From Symsagittifera roscoffensis (taxonomy: Eukaryota > Xenacoelomorpha > Acoela > Convolutidae), in NCBI RefSeq assembly GCF_963678635.1, contig NC_087070.1, positions 13,118,539-13,182,538 on the forward strand: a stretch of DNA of 64,000 bases. The letters run 5' to 3'. This document shows positions 21,977 through 32,284 of this stretch, piece after piece. Position 1 is the first letter of the stretch. The number at the start of each line of letters is the position of its first letter. Below the pieces are notes generated by a model. That model saw only the letters and a program-made list of their open reading frames with translations, had not been told where the DNA came from and searched no databases. The position numbers were made by a program, and so were the translations under genes.

Positions 21977-22771
21977 TCAAGGTTAATTAAATTTCAATTC
22001 AACTGCTTTTCAACGAACAAATGTATGTTACTTTTTTACAAGATGCAAAAAAATCAATCATTTTATATCAAATATGCGTATTTTATAGAAAGTTTGTTGC
22101 AGAACGCAACTTTTTAAAAAATATGTAAATTTGCAAAACCTAACTTCTTTTTTCTTATTGTTTAGAAATTATCAGTATTGATGACTTTGAATGCTTTTCC
22201 TTCTCTTAATTCACTGTTTCTTTGATGTTTTTGATTTAGATACGAGCAAAAGTAGATTTTTCACTGATTAAACTTAAAACAAAGAAATTCTTAAACATTA
22301 ATTTTTAGCATTGCAAGAAAATCCTCTTTCAGTTTTCTTTAAAATGCGAAAAAATTTAATGAAATTTTTCTTAACTTGCAAGATTTTCTTTGATTTTTTT
22401 AACAAGTATGCAAAAAATATTATGAATATTTTTGCATGGTGCAAAATAATTTTAAAGCTTCTAACATGTGTGCAAAAATTGTAGTGATTTCTTATCTTGT
22501 TTGTGAAAATGTTTTGAAACTTTTCACAAATATCGAAATTGATTCAACTTTTTTATCATCTTACAATAAAAGTTTTTTAAAAAATATTTACTAATTGTAA
22601 AATTAGTTTGATTTTTAAAAATGAATATTACAAATTTTCAAACAAAACTTTGCCTATGCAATTTTTTAAACAAAATTTTCAATGATCTTATTTCTTTGTT
22701 CCTATCTCTTTAAAAAAATTACTTGATGCAAAGAATTTAAAATACAAAACACAAGACAATAACCAATTTAT

Positions 22772-23252
22772 TTACAAATCAGAGAGCTGTCGAGCAGCTG
22801 AAGAATTTTGCAAGTTCTCAATGGAGCGCAAAGCTGGTCTTGCCTCCATCACTGGTGGTTCGCTGACTGGAGTTCTTGGCTCAGAGAACCCCTCATCCTC
22901 TTCGATGGTAATTGGGTTGTCCACAGATCCCTCTTCCCAAGGAAAGAGGAAATCGTCGAATGGTTGAGCCACATATCTAGAGTCAGGAATCTCGGGTAGT
23001 TCATTCCCACATGGTCAGACACTTCCGCCATCATTTGCACGGTTCCAAGTTGGTTTTCTGTGATGGGAACTTGCATCATATGATGCTCGCTGAAATCCTT
23101 TGCATCACTTCCACCCTGTGCCAGACTTGGATTGGGATGTCCATTCGAGCCAGAAAATCTCCAGAGACTGTTTCTCGCATTTGGATTCTTACTAGATCAG
23201 GTGAAAATTCTACAGAGTACATAAGGTTGCTGTTTTGCACTGAGAAGATCAT
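22772..23252 (-). pseudogene. Gene A, copy 4
   Basis: ATG at 23250-23252. The first 55 codons are open (MIFSVQNSNLMYSVEFSPDL ... DIPIQVWHRVEVM). It then carries the same 1-bp loss as copy 1 near 23095 and a further 1-bp loss in a G run near 22995. The acidic tail (WEEGSVDNPITIEEDEG) is readable in another frame. The CCAAT array is retained upstream. Confidence 0.5.
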
Positions 23253-23442
23253 TTTGAGCAATAAGATGACTAAAAGAGCAAAAACAAGAAAGAACTGAGA
23301 GGAGGGGGAACCTTACAAAAAACAAGTTGAAAATAGGATGTTTAGAGCTGAGAGAGGAGGTAGTGGACGGTGGTTTAGTTGAAAACAAAATAATTTTTAG
23401 TTAGGAGTGAGGGGTATCTTTAACTGGAATGTGTAGGTTCAA

Positions 23443-23615
23443 CCTATCAGAATGGATTTTCCTTATTTGGATTGTAGCTGTGTCCAATCACATTTCAGTT
23501 TCCTTCTATGGATTTCTTATAAAAAACTCGTTCCAATCGGAAACAAGGCTCCACTTTGATTATTGTCGTTTCCAATCACAAAAATGTTTATTTTTGTTCA
23601 GTTGTCGTATCCAAT
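23443..23615. promoter_or_regulatory. CCAAT-type array upstream of gene A copy 4
   Basis: CCTAT at 23443 and CCAAT at 23484, 23533, 23572 and 23611, spacing 39-49 bp. Here the fourth box is a perfect CCAAT, unlike the CTAAT in the first array. Confidence 0.5.
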
Positions 23616-23975
23616 CAGACAAAATTTTACTTTTTGAGGACTTAAATCTTCCAAAGAAGTAACAATATACACAAAGGCAATCGCAAAAATAAATTACCAA
23701 AAGTTGTTTGCTGTAAAAATAAGAAATTTTACCGATATAATTATCAAAAGAAGAAAAATTAGTAAAAGTAGCATATCTGCAAGTCTTCTCATCAATTTAA
23801 CTGAATTTTTTGTATATAATCGATGAGAAACTGTTGATTTTTCAGCAGATATTCCAGTTCTTTGATTTTGATGTAGATTTGAGATGATAACTCAAAGTTG
23901 ATGAGTTTTTCGAAGCAAATCTGTGGAAATCTGATACCAAACCTGATTATGCAAGATTTTTAACTTTGAAAGTCC

Positions 23976-24368
23976 TTAAAAAAATGGAAGAATAAAGAAC
24001 TTTACTGGGGATTTGTGACAAATTTTAGTATCTTGAGATGGAGATGTAATAAAAAAAGTCTTTGAAATATTATCGTACGACTTTTTTATTAACTTCAAAT
24101 TTTCTAAAATGATTAAAATTTCTTTTCTAGTCAAGTGTAACTCAGCAGTAAGTTTATAGCTTTGATACGCAATATGTGGATCAAAAATAAGCTCTTTGAT
24201 TGAGTAAGTTTCCCTAAAGAGACCTTTACTTAGTCGAATAACTCTTTTTTGGACAATATAAACTTCCAAAAAATTGTGAAAAAAGTAAGAATCTACATCT
24301 ATTTCATCAATAAGGAAATCACACAGAATATTTTCTTTTTTCTTGTAAAGTAATTCGAGAAAGTTCAA
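23976..24368 (-). pseudogene. Hypothetical protein B (130-codon open frame, no ATG)
   Basis: An open frame of about 130 codons, divergent from PolB2, reading NFLELLYKKKENILCDFLID, SYFFHNFLEVYIVQKRVIRL and LTRKEILIILENLKLIKKSY. The 5' end has no in-frame ATG and a TGA lies just upstream. The start may be lost, or this may be a downstream exon (a possible acceptor TTTTGAAG precedes it). The final helix (LTRKEILIILENL) resembles in layout the ends of Y and Z. A CCAAT box (minus strand, 24447-24451) and the CRE array lie upstream. No family recognised. Confidence 0.4.
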
Positions 24369-24520
24369 ATGCTTTTTAATTGACTTTCTTCAAAAATGAA
24401 AAATTTGGATTTAAAGTTATGTCTAGATAGTTATGCTTAGTTCTGATTGGTTGAGAATCTTTCTGGAAAATTCTAGAATTTTTCAAAAATTCTAGATTTT
24501 TCCAAGGAATAACGTGGTGA

Positions 24521-24707
24521 TGACGTCATTACCATAAAAGGAAAATTGCGTGGGTGTTGACGTCACTTCTATTTATAGAATGACGTCATTACCATAAAAA
24601 GAAAATTGCGTGGGTGACACGTCACTTCTAAATATAGAATGACGTCATTTTCATAAAAGCAAAATTGCGTAGGCGGTGACGTCACTTCTATTCAAAGATT
24701 GACGTCC
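24521..24707. promoter_or_regulatory. CRE (TGACGTCA) array, 60-bp repeat
   Basis: Perfect TGACGTCA palindromes at 24521, 24558, 24581, 24640 and 24677, plus variants TGACACGTCA (24615) and TGACGTCC (24700). They form a 60-bp repeat with two sites per unit, each unit also carrying AAAATTGCGT, a C/EBP-like half site. The array stands between divergent gene B and PolB2 and upstream of a TATA box, so it is a strong candidate CREB/ATF-responsive promoter. Confidence 0.75.
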
Positions 24708-24745
24708 TTACCGTAGAAGGATAATTGCGTAGGAGTCATTGATAG

Positions 24746-24753
24746 TATAAATA
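24746..24753 (+). promoter_or_regulatory. TATA box of PolB2
   Basis: TATAAATA follows the CRE array by 39 bp and precedes the predicted leader exon, whose donor is at 24852. The order CRE array - TATA - leader intron - ATG is that of an animal or viral RNA polymerase II promoter. Confidence 0.6.
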
Positions 24754-24851
24754 CACTTATTTTATTGGGTTAAACCATTCATTTTGTTTGCCAATCAGAA
24801 ACAGTAAATTGACTTTTACTTCAAATTTTACATTTCGTTACTTCACCAAAA

Positions 24852-24923
24852 GTAAGTATTTTCATTCAATTGGTACTTTAAGTTTTTAAATTTGGAACAT
24901 TTTAAAAGTGCCATTTTTTTTAG
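24852..24923 (+). other. Predicted 72-bp intron in the PolB2 5' leader
   Basis: A strong donor AAA|GTAAGT at 24852 and a pyrimidine-rich acceptor TTTTTTTTAG at 24923 lie just before ATAATG. Inferred from sequence only. Confidence 0.5.
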
Positions 24924-24926
24924 ATA

Positions 24927-27900
24927 ATGCCTGCTCTTAACCGAAACGAGAAAGTAAAGTGTGGAGATTGTGGAAATATGTATACTCGTCAAAACACAGC
25001 TCGACACCGGAGAAATTGTTCTAAAGGAGTTATTTCTTGCCCTGATTGAAAGTACTTTACTGATAATCAACATGAAATGAGCTATCATATGGCTAAGAAG
25101 CATGCTCAACCAAATTCAAAGCAGTCGACGGTTTTTACATCTTGTGAACAAGAGTTCCCTAGTTACTACTCTCTCCAACAACATCGGAGAAAAGAACATG
25201 GAGCAAAACAACGGAAACCCAGTGATACGGTAGTCGTTTTGAATAAGATTGTGGAGGAAGAAGGGGAAGGTGGTGAACAACTTAAGGAGGAATTTAGTGC
25301 TTGTCAACATTTTCTGGTGGATACGGAGATGGAAAATGGGAGACATAAGGTATTTAACTTCCAAATGTCCAAGTTAGAAACTAAAATAATTAACGAGAAA
25401 CTTGAAGAAGTCTTCAACAAGCTCGATTCCGCAGCCAAAATCAACATTGCTCTGGGTTTTATTCTTCGAAATATTGAGACTGGGGAATATCGATATTTCT
25501 ACACCCATGAAAACAATACTCTGTTTGAAAAATCCCACTTACTTTGTACGAAAGCGGATTTGATAACAATCTAAGGAAAAGAAGAAAAATTTGATATTGT
25601 GGAGCAATGTACCCAAGAACGCCAGAACACAAAGTGGCGATTCAAGTTGATTACACAGGTTACAATTTTTGCTGCTTTGCTGAAAAACATCCCAATGGGA
25701 TGTCCAGACTCTGTCTTACCCGAACCTCTACTGAAAAACCATTCTGTTAACTGTCTTTTAGCTAACAAGGAAAAGGAACCTTACAAAGATCTTTTATGTC
25801 TTTTCCGCACATTGGCAATGTACATGAACGGACACAAAGATCTCGACTCTCACACTTCCAGATACTTTACAGATTTTTTATCCAAATCTGGTTATGATCC
25901 TAAAAACTTTCGTGGAGTTTCTGTAGAAGACTTACCTTTTGTCGAGGAAATTGTTCAAAGGAACATCTTTATATACGATTTCGATATCCAAGAAGGAGAA
26001 TATGTAGGAGAACTAGCTCGACGAAGTATTGGAAGATTTGACAAAACAGTCAAATTACTGAGATTTAACAATCATATCATTCATACAAGTGATATTGATT
26101 CTTTCTTCAAGTGTTTCCGGTGTCCTAGTTGTGATACTTTCTTCTGAGATGCAAGGACCGAGTGAAACATATTACCCAAAGAACGTCTACGAGCTTCGCG
26201 AAACCTTGTTTGAAAAGCTAGAAGGATTCAATCTTCCAGTTTCTGAAGATAACAAACTTTTTAATAATCTAGCAATTTTCGATTTTGAGTCGATTTGTGT
26301 TCCCACAGAGGAACTAAAAGAGACGCAAACTACTACCTGGATTGGAAAACACGTTCCAATTTCAGTCTCTTTATCATCGAATCTGATTGATGAACCCATC
26401 TTTTTGTACAACACGGATCAACAGAACTTGATTATTGATTTTGTAAGCAAGCTCGAGCTGTTGGCTGAGAAAAGTAAGTTGGAGATGAGAACAAAATTTC
26501 AAGATACTGAAGTAGCTGTCAATGAAAGAATGAAAAAGATCTTTGATCAGCTGAACGAACGTGGTAAAAATAATTCAAGTAAAAAACTTGAGTACGAAGA
26601 CGAATGCATTGACGATTCAGGAGAAGCAGATATGTCAACACAATTCTTGCAAATTCAGAAAAATTAACTCATTGATTTGAAACAACATCTGGAGAGATAT
26701 GTAAACACTTCACCTGTTTTTGGATTTATCAGCGGTACATATGATTTGAATTTGATCAAATCATACTTAATTCCTTATTTAATTCGCGATAAAGAACAAG
26801 AAACATCCGTAATCAAAAAAGCAAATGACTTTATATCTTTCAAGTTTGGAGATGTACAGTTTCTCGACATAATGAAGTTTCTGGGAGGGGCAACTACTTT
26901 GGACTCCTTTCTCAAAGCCTATAAAGCTAGCGAAACGAAAGGGTTCTTTCCCTATGAGCGGTTTGATAACCCAGACAAACTTGACTTTCCTGAATTGCCA
27001 CCATATGAAGCCTTTTTCAGTAAACCTAGAAACAACAATCCTCTAGACAAAGACTTCATTGATTATGAGAAGCTTAGAAAAAGTGGGTTTGACGAACAAC
27101 AGGCAATGAAAAAGCTTCAAATCAAGACTGTTCCTTCATCTGGTTTGGATAATTACAATTACTTACAAGAGACTTGGAAGAAAAATGGAATGACAGTGTT
27201 CAAAGAATTTTTGAAGTGGTACAACAACAAAGACGTAGTTCCAACCCTGGAGGCAATGCAAAAATGATTCAGTTTTATCATAACAAGGGGATAGATATGT
27301 TAAAACTTGGCTGCACACTTCCGAATCTAGCAAACTTTTGTCTACACAAATCCACAAATTACAAGTTTTGTCCATTTTGTGAAAGTGATAAAGACTTGTG
27401 TGAAAAAATAAGAGAGGACATGACGGGTGGACCTTCCATTGTTTTCACTCGAAAAGCTGTAGTTGATGAAATACACATCAGAAATTCATCAAGTGTTTGT
27501 AAATCAATCGTTGGAATTGATGCAAGCCAGCTTTACCCTTTCTCAATGTGTCAAGATATGCCAACAGGACTGTACACGAGATGGGAATTTGACACTGAAA
27601 TGCAGAAATTCAAGGCTAGACATAATGGCACTCGCAACTTGAGAATATGGTCATGTCTTTTTATCAAGAATCAAAACCAGAATGTAAAATTGAGAGCTTT
27701 TTTACATCTGGAAAACAGAAAAAAATCGACTGTTTTAATGTGGATGGTTATTGTGATCACTGTAAGACAGTGTTTGAAGCGATGGGATGTTATTACCACT
27801 TCTGTTCCTGCCATGAAGCTCGTCCCTCCTTAACAGAACAGGATATTGAGCGAGGAAACAAGAAGAGAGAGATGGATGATATGCGACGAGAATACATTAA

Positions 27901-29251
27901 AGAGAAAGTATACAAAGTGGAAGAAATGGGGGAGTGTGAATGGTGGGAAAGTTTCAAAACCGATGGCAAGATCAAAAATCACGTCAGAACCCACTTTCCC
28001 TGTAAAAGACCTCTTTCTACAGACTCACTTCTAGCAAAAATAAAAGATGGATCTCTTTTTGGCAATGTTCAGTGCGACTTAGTTGTTCCAGATGAGCTAA
28101 AATCAAAATTTGCGAATTTTCCTCCAATTTTCAAAAATACTGAGGTCGGAAGAGATGATATTGGAGGTTACATGAAAAACTATGCGATCGAGAACGAAAT
28201 GTTATAGCATCCTCATAGAATGCTGATATCTAGTTTCAAGCTGAAAAATGGAACAGTTATAACTCCTCTCTTCAACTTTTATATGGAACTTGGATTGCAG
28301 TGCACCAAAATTTACCGATTTGTTCAATATTCTCCTCGGAAGTGCTTTAACAAGTTCGTTCAGTCAGTGGTTGATGCTAGAAGAGTAGGAGATGAAAAAC
28401 CTTTGTCAGGAGTTGTAGCAGAAACAATGAAACTTTTGGGTAATTCTTCGTATGGATATCAGATCATGGATAGATCGAGACATACAATCACAAAATATCT
28501 GAACGATGAAAAAACCCATAAGGCAATCAATGTACCACTGTTTAAGAGAATTAACTCAGTTGAGAAGGACTTATATGAGGTGGAGTTATTGAAATCAACC
28601 ATTGAGCACCGAGAACCCATCATTGTTGGTTTTTTCATACTTCAGTATGCAAAACTGAGAATGTTGGAGCTCTACTATAACTTCTTTGACAAATTCTGCG
28701 ATGCGAATAAGTTTGAAGAGTTGGAGATGGACACATACTCACTTTACTTGGCACTTGCTGATGAGAATTTATACGACTGTATCAAACCAGATAAGAGAGC
28801 TGCTTGGAAAAAATTGAGGAAAAATGACTGAAGAGACTCTTTCAAGGCGGATGTAAAATCAAATTTCTTCCCTCGAACGTGTTGCAGTACGCATAAAAAG
28901 CATGATAAGCGGGAGCCGGGACTTTTTAAAGAAGAATTCAGATGTGCAGAAATGCTATGTTTGTGTAGCAAGACATATTGCTGCTACGGCAACAAGTCCG
29001 ATAAGTTGAAACTTAGCAGTAAAGGATTAAACAAGCGAGTTCTCGAAGATTCTGGAGACGGACCCATGTCAAAGTACAGGAGAGTGCTCGATGAAGCAAT
29101 CAACTTAACATCTACAGATAGAGGATTCAGAACTATAAATCATATGGTGGCAACAGATGAACAAACAAAGAAAGGACTAAGCTATTTTTATCCAAAAAGA
29201 CAAGTACAAGTTGATGAAATTCATACAAAACCACTAAACTTTAAAAACTGA
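24927..29251 (+). pseudogene. Protein-primed family B DNA polymerase PolB2 (inner Polinton)
   Basis: Near full-length polymerase for replication of the element. From the ATG at 24927 come zinc fingers (CGDCGNMYTRQNTARHRRNC and a further pair), then the exonuclease domain with Exo I IFDFESIC (about 26278) and Exo II TYDLNLIKSYL (about 26741). Motif A is GIDASQLYPFSMC (about 27513), motif B is LLGNSSYGYQIMD (about 28433), and motif C is MDTYSLYLAL (about 28727), where the usual DTDS reads DTYS and so lacks a catalytic aspartate. The C-terminal Cys-rich tail is CLCSKTYCCYGNKSDK, ending at TGA 29249-29251. In-frame stops occur at 25047, 25572, 26665, 28205 and 28829. Frameshifts lie near 26146, 27262 (A run) and 27640. 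It is driven by the CRE/TATA promoter and ends about 180 bp before the right terminal repeat. Inactive in this copy. Confidence 0.92.
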
Positions 29252-30084
29252 TCTGGTCTTGTTAATTTGTTCATGATGTTGTATTATATTGGTTTTATGA
29301 TGTTAAAATGTAAATTTTTGCGGTAAACTTGTTATACAATGCAGTGATTTATATACTTTTTTGCAATTTAATTTTGTTTTCTCAAAAAATTCGATTTTTT
29401 TCGATGTCTCTGTAGGTTCAGAATAGATTCAGATAGGTAGAAAGTAAAAGTATCTAATACAATTTTATTAGATCAATTTATACAAAATCTTATCGTGTTT
29501 TGAATTTTTTTTTGAAATTTTTTTGATAAAAATTCCAAGTTTTTGCACAAAAACTGTTACCATTGACTTACCATGCAAAAAAAAACTATATACAAAACCT
29601 TAATTCTACACGTAATTAACAATTACTTGTTCCCAATTAGATAACGCGCGCCAAAAATTTTTCGAAAAAAAATAACAAAAACCAAAAATTTTCGTTTTTC
29701 TTTCTCTTACCATCACACTGAAACCTTACCATCGATATTCCCTATCTTAATACATTGTAGACTCTATACCCAATCTTAATACATAGCTTGAAGACCGGGT
29801 GCTCTATTCCCTATCTTAATACATGTAGGTCTCCAGGGTCCCCCCCCCCCCCCCCCCTGATCACCTCCAACATCTACTACTAAGGTGACTATTTCCTTTT
29901 TTTTCCAGACCAAAGATATTAACCGCTAAATTATTAGCTTTTTCAAATTTTGGGATGTCGGCAGAGACATGGGAAGCTCAATGGGACTCTAATCAAGCTG
30001 GTTGATTTGCTTTCTGTAAGTCTTTGGATTATGTTTTGTTTAGTCTTTGGATTATGTTAAGTCTTTGGATTATGTTATGGATTA
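28877..30084. repeat. Right-junction tandem repeat, unit 1 (1208 bp)
   Basis: Starts at ACGTGTTGCAGTACGC inside PolB2. It contains the PolB2 C-terminus, the right terminal repeat (to 29881), an AAGGTG copy (29882-29887) and about 190 bp of PolB1 flank. It ends with filler made of repeated GTCTTTGGATTATGTT. Confidence 0.95.
29430..29881. repeat. Right terminal inverted repeat, first copy
   Basis: Inverted match to 2080-2522, with a C tract of about 20 bases near 29841, three iterons and the ATGGTAAG words in inverse orientation. It ends CATCTACTACT followed by AAGGTG. Confidence 0.9.
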
Positions 30085-31279
30085 ACGTGTTGCAGTACGC
30101 ATAAAAAGCATGATAAGCGGGAGCCGGGACTTTTTAAAGAAGAATTCAGATGTGCAGAAATGCTATGTTTGTGTAGCAAGACATATTGCTGCTACGGCAA
30201 CAAGTCCGATAAAATCAAATTTAGCAGTAAAGGATTAAACAAGCGAGTTCTCGAAGATTCTGGAGACGGACCCATGTCAAAGTACAGGAGAGTGCTCGAT
30301 GAAGCAATCAACTTAACATCTACAAATAGAGGATTCAGAACTATAAATCATATGGTGGCAACAGATGAACAAACAAAGAAAGGACTAAGCTATTTTTATC
30401 CAAAAAGACAAGTACAAGTTGATGAAATTCATACAAAACCACTAAACTTTAAAAACTGATCTGGTCTTGTAAATTTGTTCATGATGTTGTATTATATTGG
30501 TTTTATGATGTTAAAATGTAAAATTTTGCGGTAAACTTGTTATACAATGCAGTGATTTTTATACTTTTTTGCAATTTAATTTTTTTTTCTCAAAAAATTC
30601 GATTTTTTTCGATGTCTCTGTAGGTTCAGAATAGATTCAGATAGGTAGAAAGTAAAAGTATCTAATAAAATTTTATTAGATCAATTTATACAAAATCTTA
30701 TCGTGTTTTGAATTTTTTTTGAAATTTTTTTGATAAAAATTCCAAGTTTTTGCACAAAAACTCTTACCATTGACTTACCATGCAAAAAAAAACTATATAC
30801 AAAACCCTAATTCTACACGTAATTAACAATTACTTGTTCCCAATTAGATAACGCGCGCCAAAAATTTTTCGAAAAAAATTAACAAAAACCAAAAATTTTC
30901 GTTTTTCTTTCTCTTACCATCACACTGAAACCTTACCATCGATATTCCCTATCTTAATACATTGTAGACTCTATACTTAATCTTAATACATAGCTTGAAG
31001 ACCGGGTGCTCTTTTCCCTATCTTAATACATGTAGGTCTTCAGGGTCCCCCCTGATCACCTCCAACATCTACTACTAAGGTGACTATTTCCTTTTTTTCC
31101 AGACCAAATATTTTAACCGCTAAATTATTAGCTTTTTCAAATTTTGGGATGTCGGACAGAGACATGGGAAGCTCAATGGGACTCTAATCAAGCTGATTGA
31201 TTTGCTTTCTGTAAGTCTTTGGATTATGTTTTGTTTAGTCTTTGGATTATGTTAAGTCTTCGGATTATGTTATGGATTA
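30085..31279. repeat. Right-junction tandem repeat, unit 2 (1195 bp)
   Basis: Same content as unit 1: a 99-codon piece of the PolB2 C-terminus (30160-30459), the right terminal repeat (about 30633-31076) with a C tract of about six, AAGGTG at 31077-31082, PolB1 flank and filler. The polymerase piece differs from unit 1 at few bases (KIKFSS for KLKLSS, TNRG for TDRG). Confidence 0.95.
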
Positions 31280-31837
31280 ACGTGTTGCAGTACGCATAAA
31301 AAGCATGATAAGCGGGAGCCGGGACTTTTTAAAGAAGAATTCAGATGTGCAGAAATGCTATGTTTGTGTAGCAAGACATATTGCTGCTACGGCAACAAGT
31401 CCGATAAAATCAAATTTAGCAGTAAAGGATTAAACAAGCGAGTTCTCGAAGATTCTGGAGACGGACCCATGTCAAAGTACAGGAGAGTGCTCGATGAAGC
31501 AATCAACTTAACATCTACAAATAGAGGATTCAGAACTATAAATCATATGGTGGCAACAGATGAACAAACAAAGAAAGGACTAAGCTATTTTTATCCAAAA
31601 AGACAAGTACAAGTTGATGAAATTCATACAAAACCACTAAACTTTAAAAACTGATCTGGTCTTGTAAATTTGTTCATGATGTTGTATTATATTGGTTTTA
31701 TGATGTTAAAAAGTAAAATTTTGCGGTAAACTTGTTATACAATGCAGTGATTTATATACTTTTTTGAAATTTAATTTTTTTTTTCTCAAAAAATTCGATT
31801 TTTTTCGATGTCCCTGTAGGTTCAGAATAGATTCAGA

Positions 31838-32278
31838 TAGGTAGAAAGTAAAAGTATCTAATAAAACTTTATTAGATCAATTTATACAAAATCTTATCGT
31901 GTTTTGAATTTTTTTTTTGAAATTTTTTTGATAAAAATTCCAAGTTTTTGCACAAAAACTCTTACCATTGAGTGACCATGCAAAAACAAACTATATACAA
32001 AACCCTAATTCTACACGTAATTAACAATTACTTGTTCCCAATTAGATAACGCGCGCCAAAAATTTTTCGAAAAAAAATAACAAAAACCAAAAATTTTCCT
32101 TTTTCTTTCTCTTACCATCACACTGAAACCTTACCATCGATATTCCCTATCTTAATACATTGTAGACTCTATACCCAATCTTAATACATAGCTTGAAGAC
32201 CGGGTGCTCTATTCCCTATCTTAATACATGTAGGTCTTCAGGGTCCCCCCCCCCTGATCACCTCCAACATCTACTACT
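31838..32278. repeat. Right terminal inverted repeat, outermost copy
   Basis: Inverted match to the left terminal repeat. The C tract here is about 10, and it ends CATCTACTACT directly before AAGGTG at 32279-32284. Confidence 0.9.
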
Positions 32279-32284
32279 AAGGTG
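32279..32284. repeat. Target-site duplication AAGGTG, right copy
   Basis: Matches 2074-2079. On its outer side the PolB1 reading (minus strand, PMSLSDIPKFEKANNLAVNI) breaks off, and it resumes at 2073. Confidence 0.88.

Larger units (their letters stand above)
18958..22575. repeat. 3636-bp tandem duplication, unit 2
   Basis: Nearly identical second unit. Similarity to unit 1 ends where TTACAATAAAAGTT continues differently (18939 versus 22575). The high identity means a recent duplication, or an assembly question. Confidence 0.93.
2080..32278. mobile_element. Inner Polinton/Maverick element inserted in PolB1
   Basis: The element is bounded by about 440-bp terminal inverted repeats starting 5'-AGTATTAGATGTTGGAGG (left) and 5'-AGTAGTAGATGTTGGAGG (right, read inwards). 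It is flanked by AAGGTG on both sides and carries a family B DNA polymerase (PolB2) at its right end, transcribed outwards. Length is 30.2 kb as assembled, or about 27.8 kb counting one of the three tandem right ends. The rest of the interior is occupied by small duplicated genes. I saw no integrase, FtsK-like ATPase, protease or capsid gene, so the copy is decayed or was non-autonomous apart from its polymerase. The ends, target duplication and polymerase together make the class assignment strong. Confidence 0.9.

Noticed and set aside
28952-31654. Three 99-codon proteins at 28952, 30160 and 31355 as separate genes
   Set aside because: They are the C-terminal end of PolB2 and its copies in the tandem junction repeat. 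None has its own start or promoter.
29881-32284. Three independent insertions marked by three AAGGTG copies
   Set aside because: Each unit also repeats PolB1 flank and polymerase sequence with the same breakpoints, so tandem duplication of one junction explains them.
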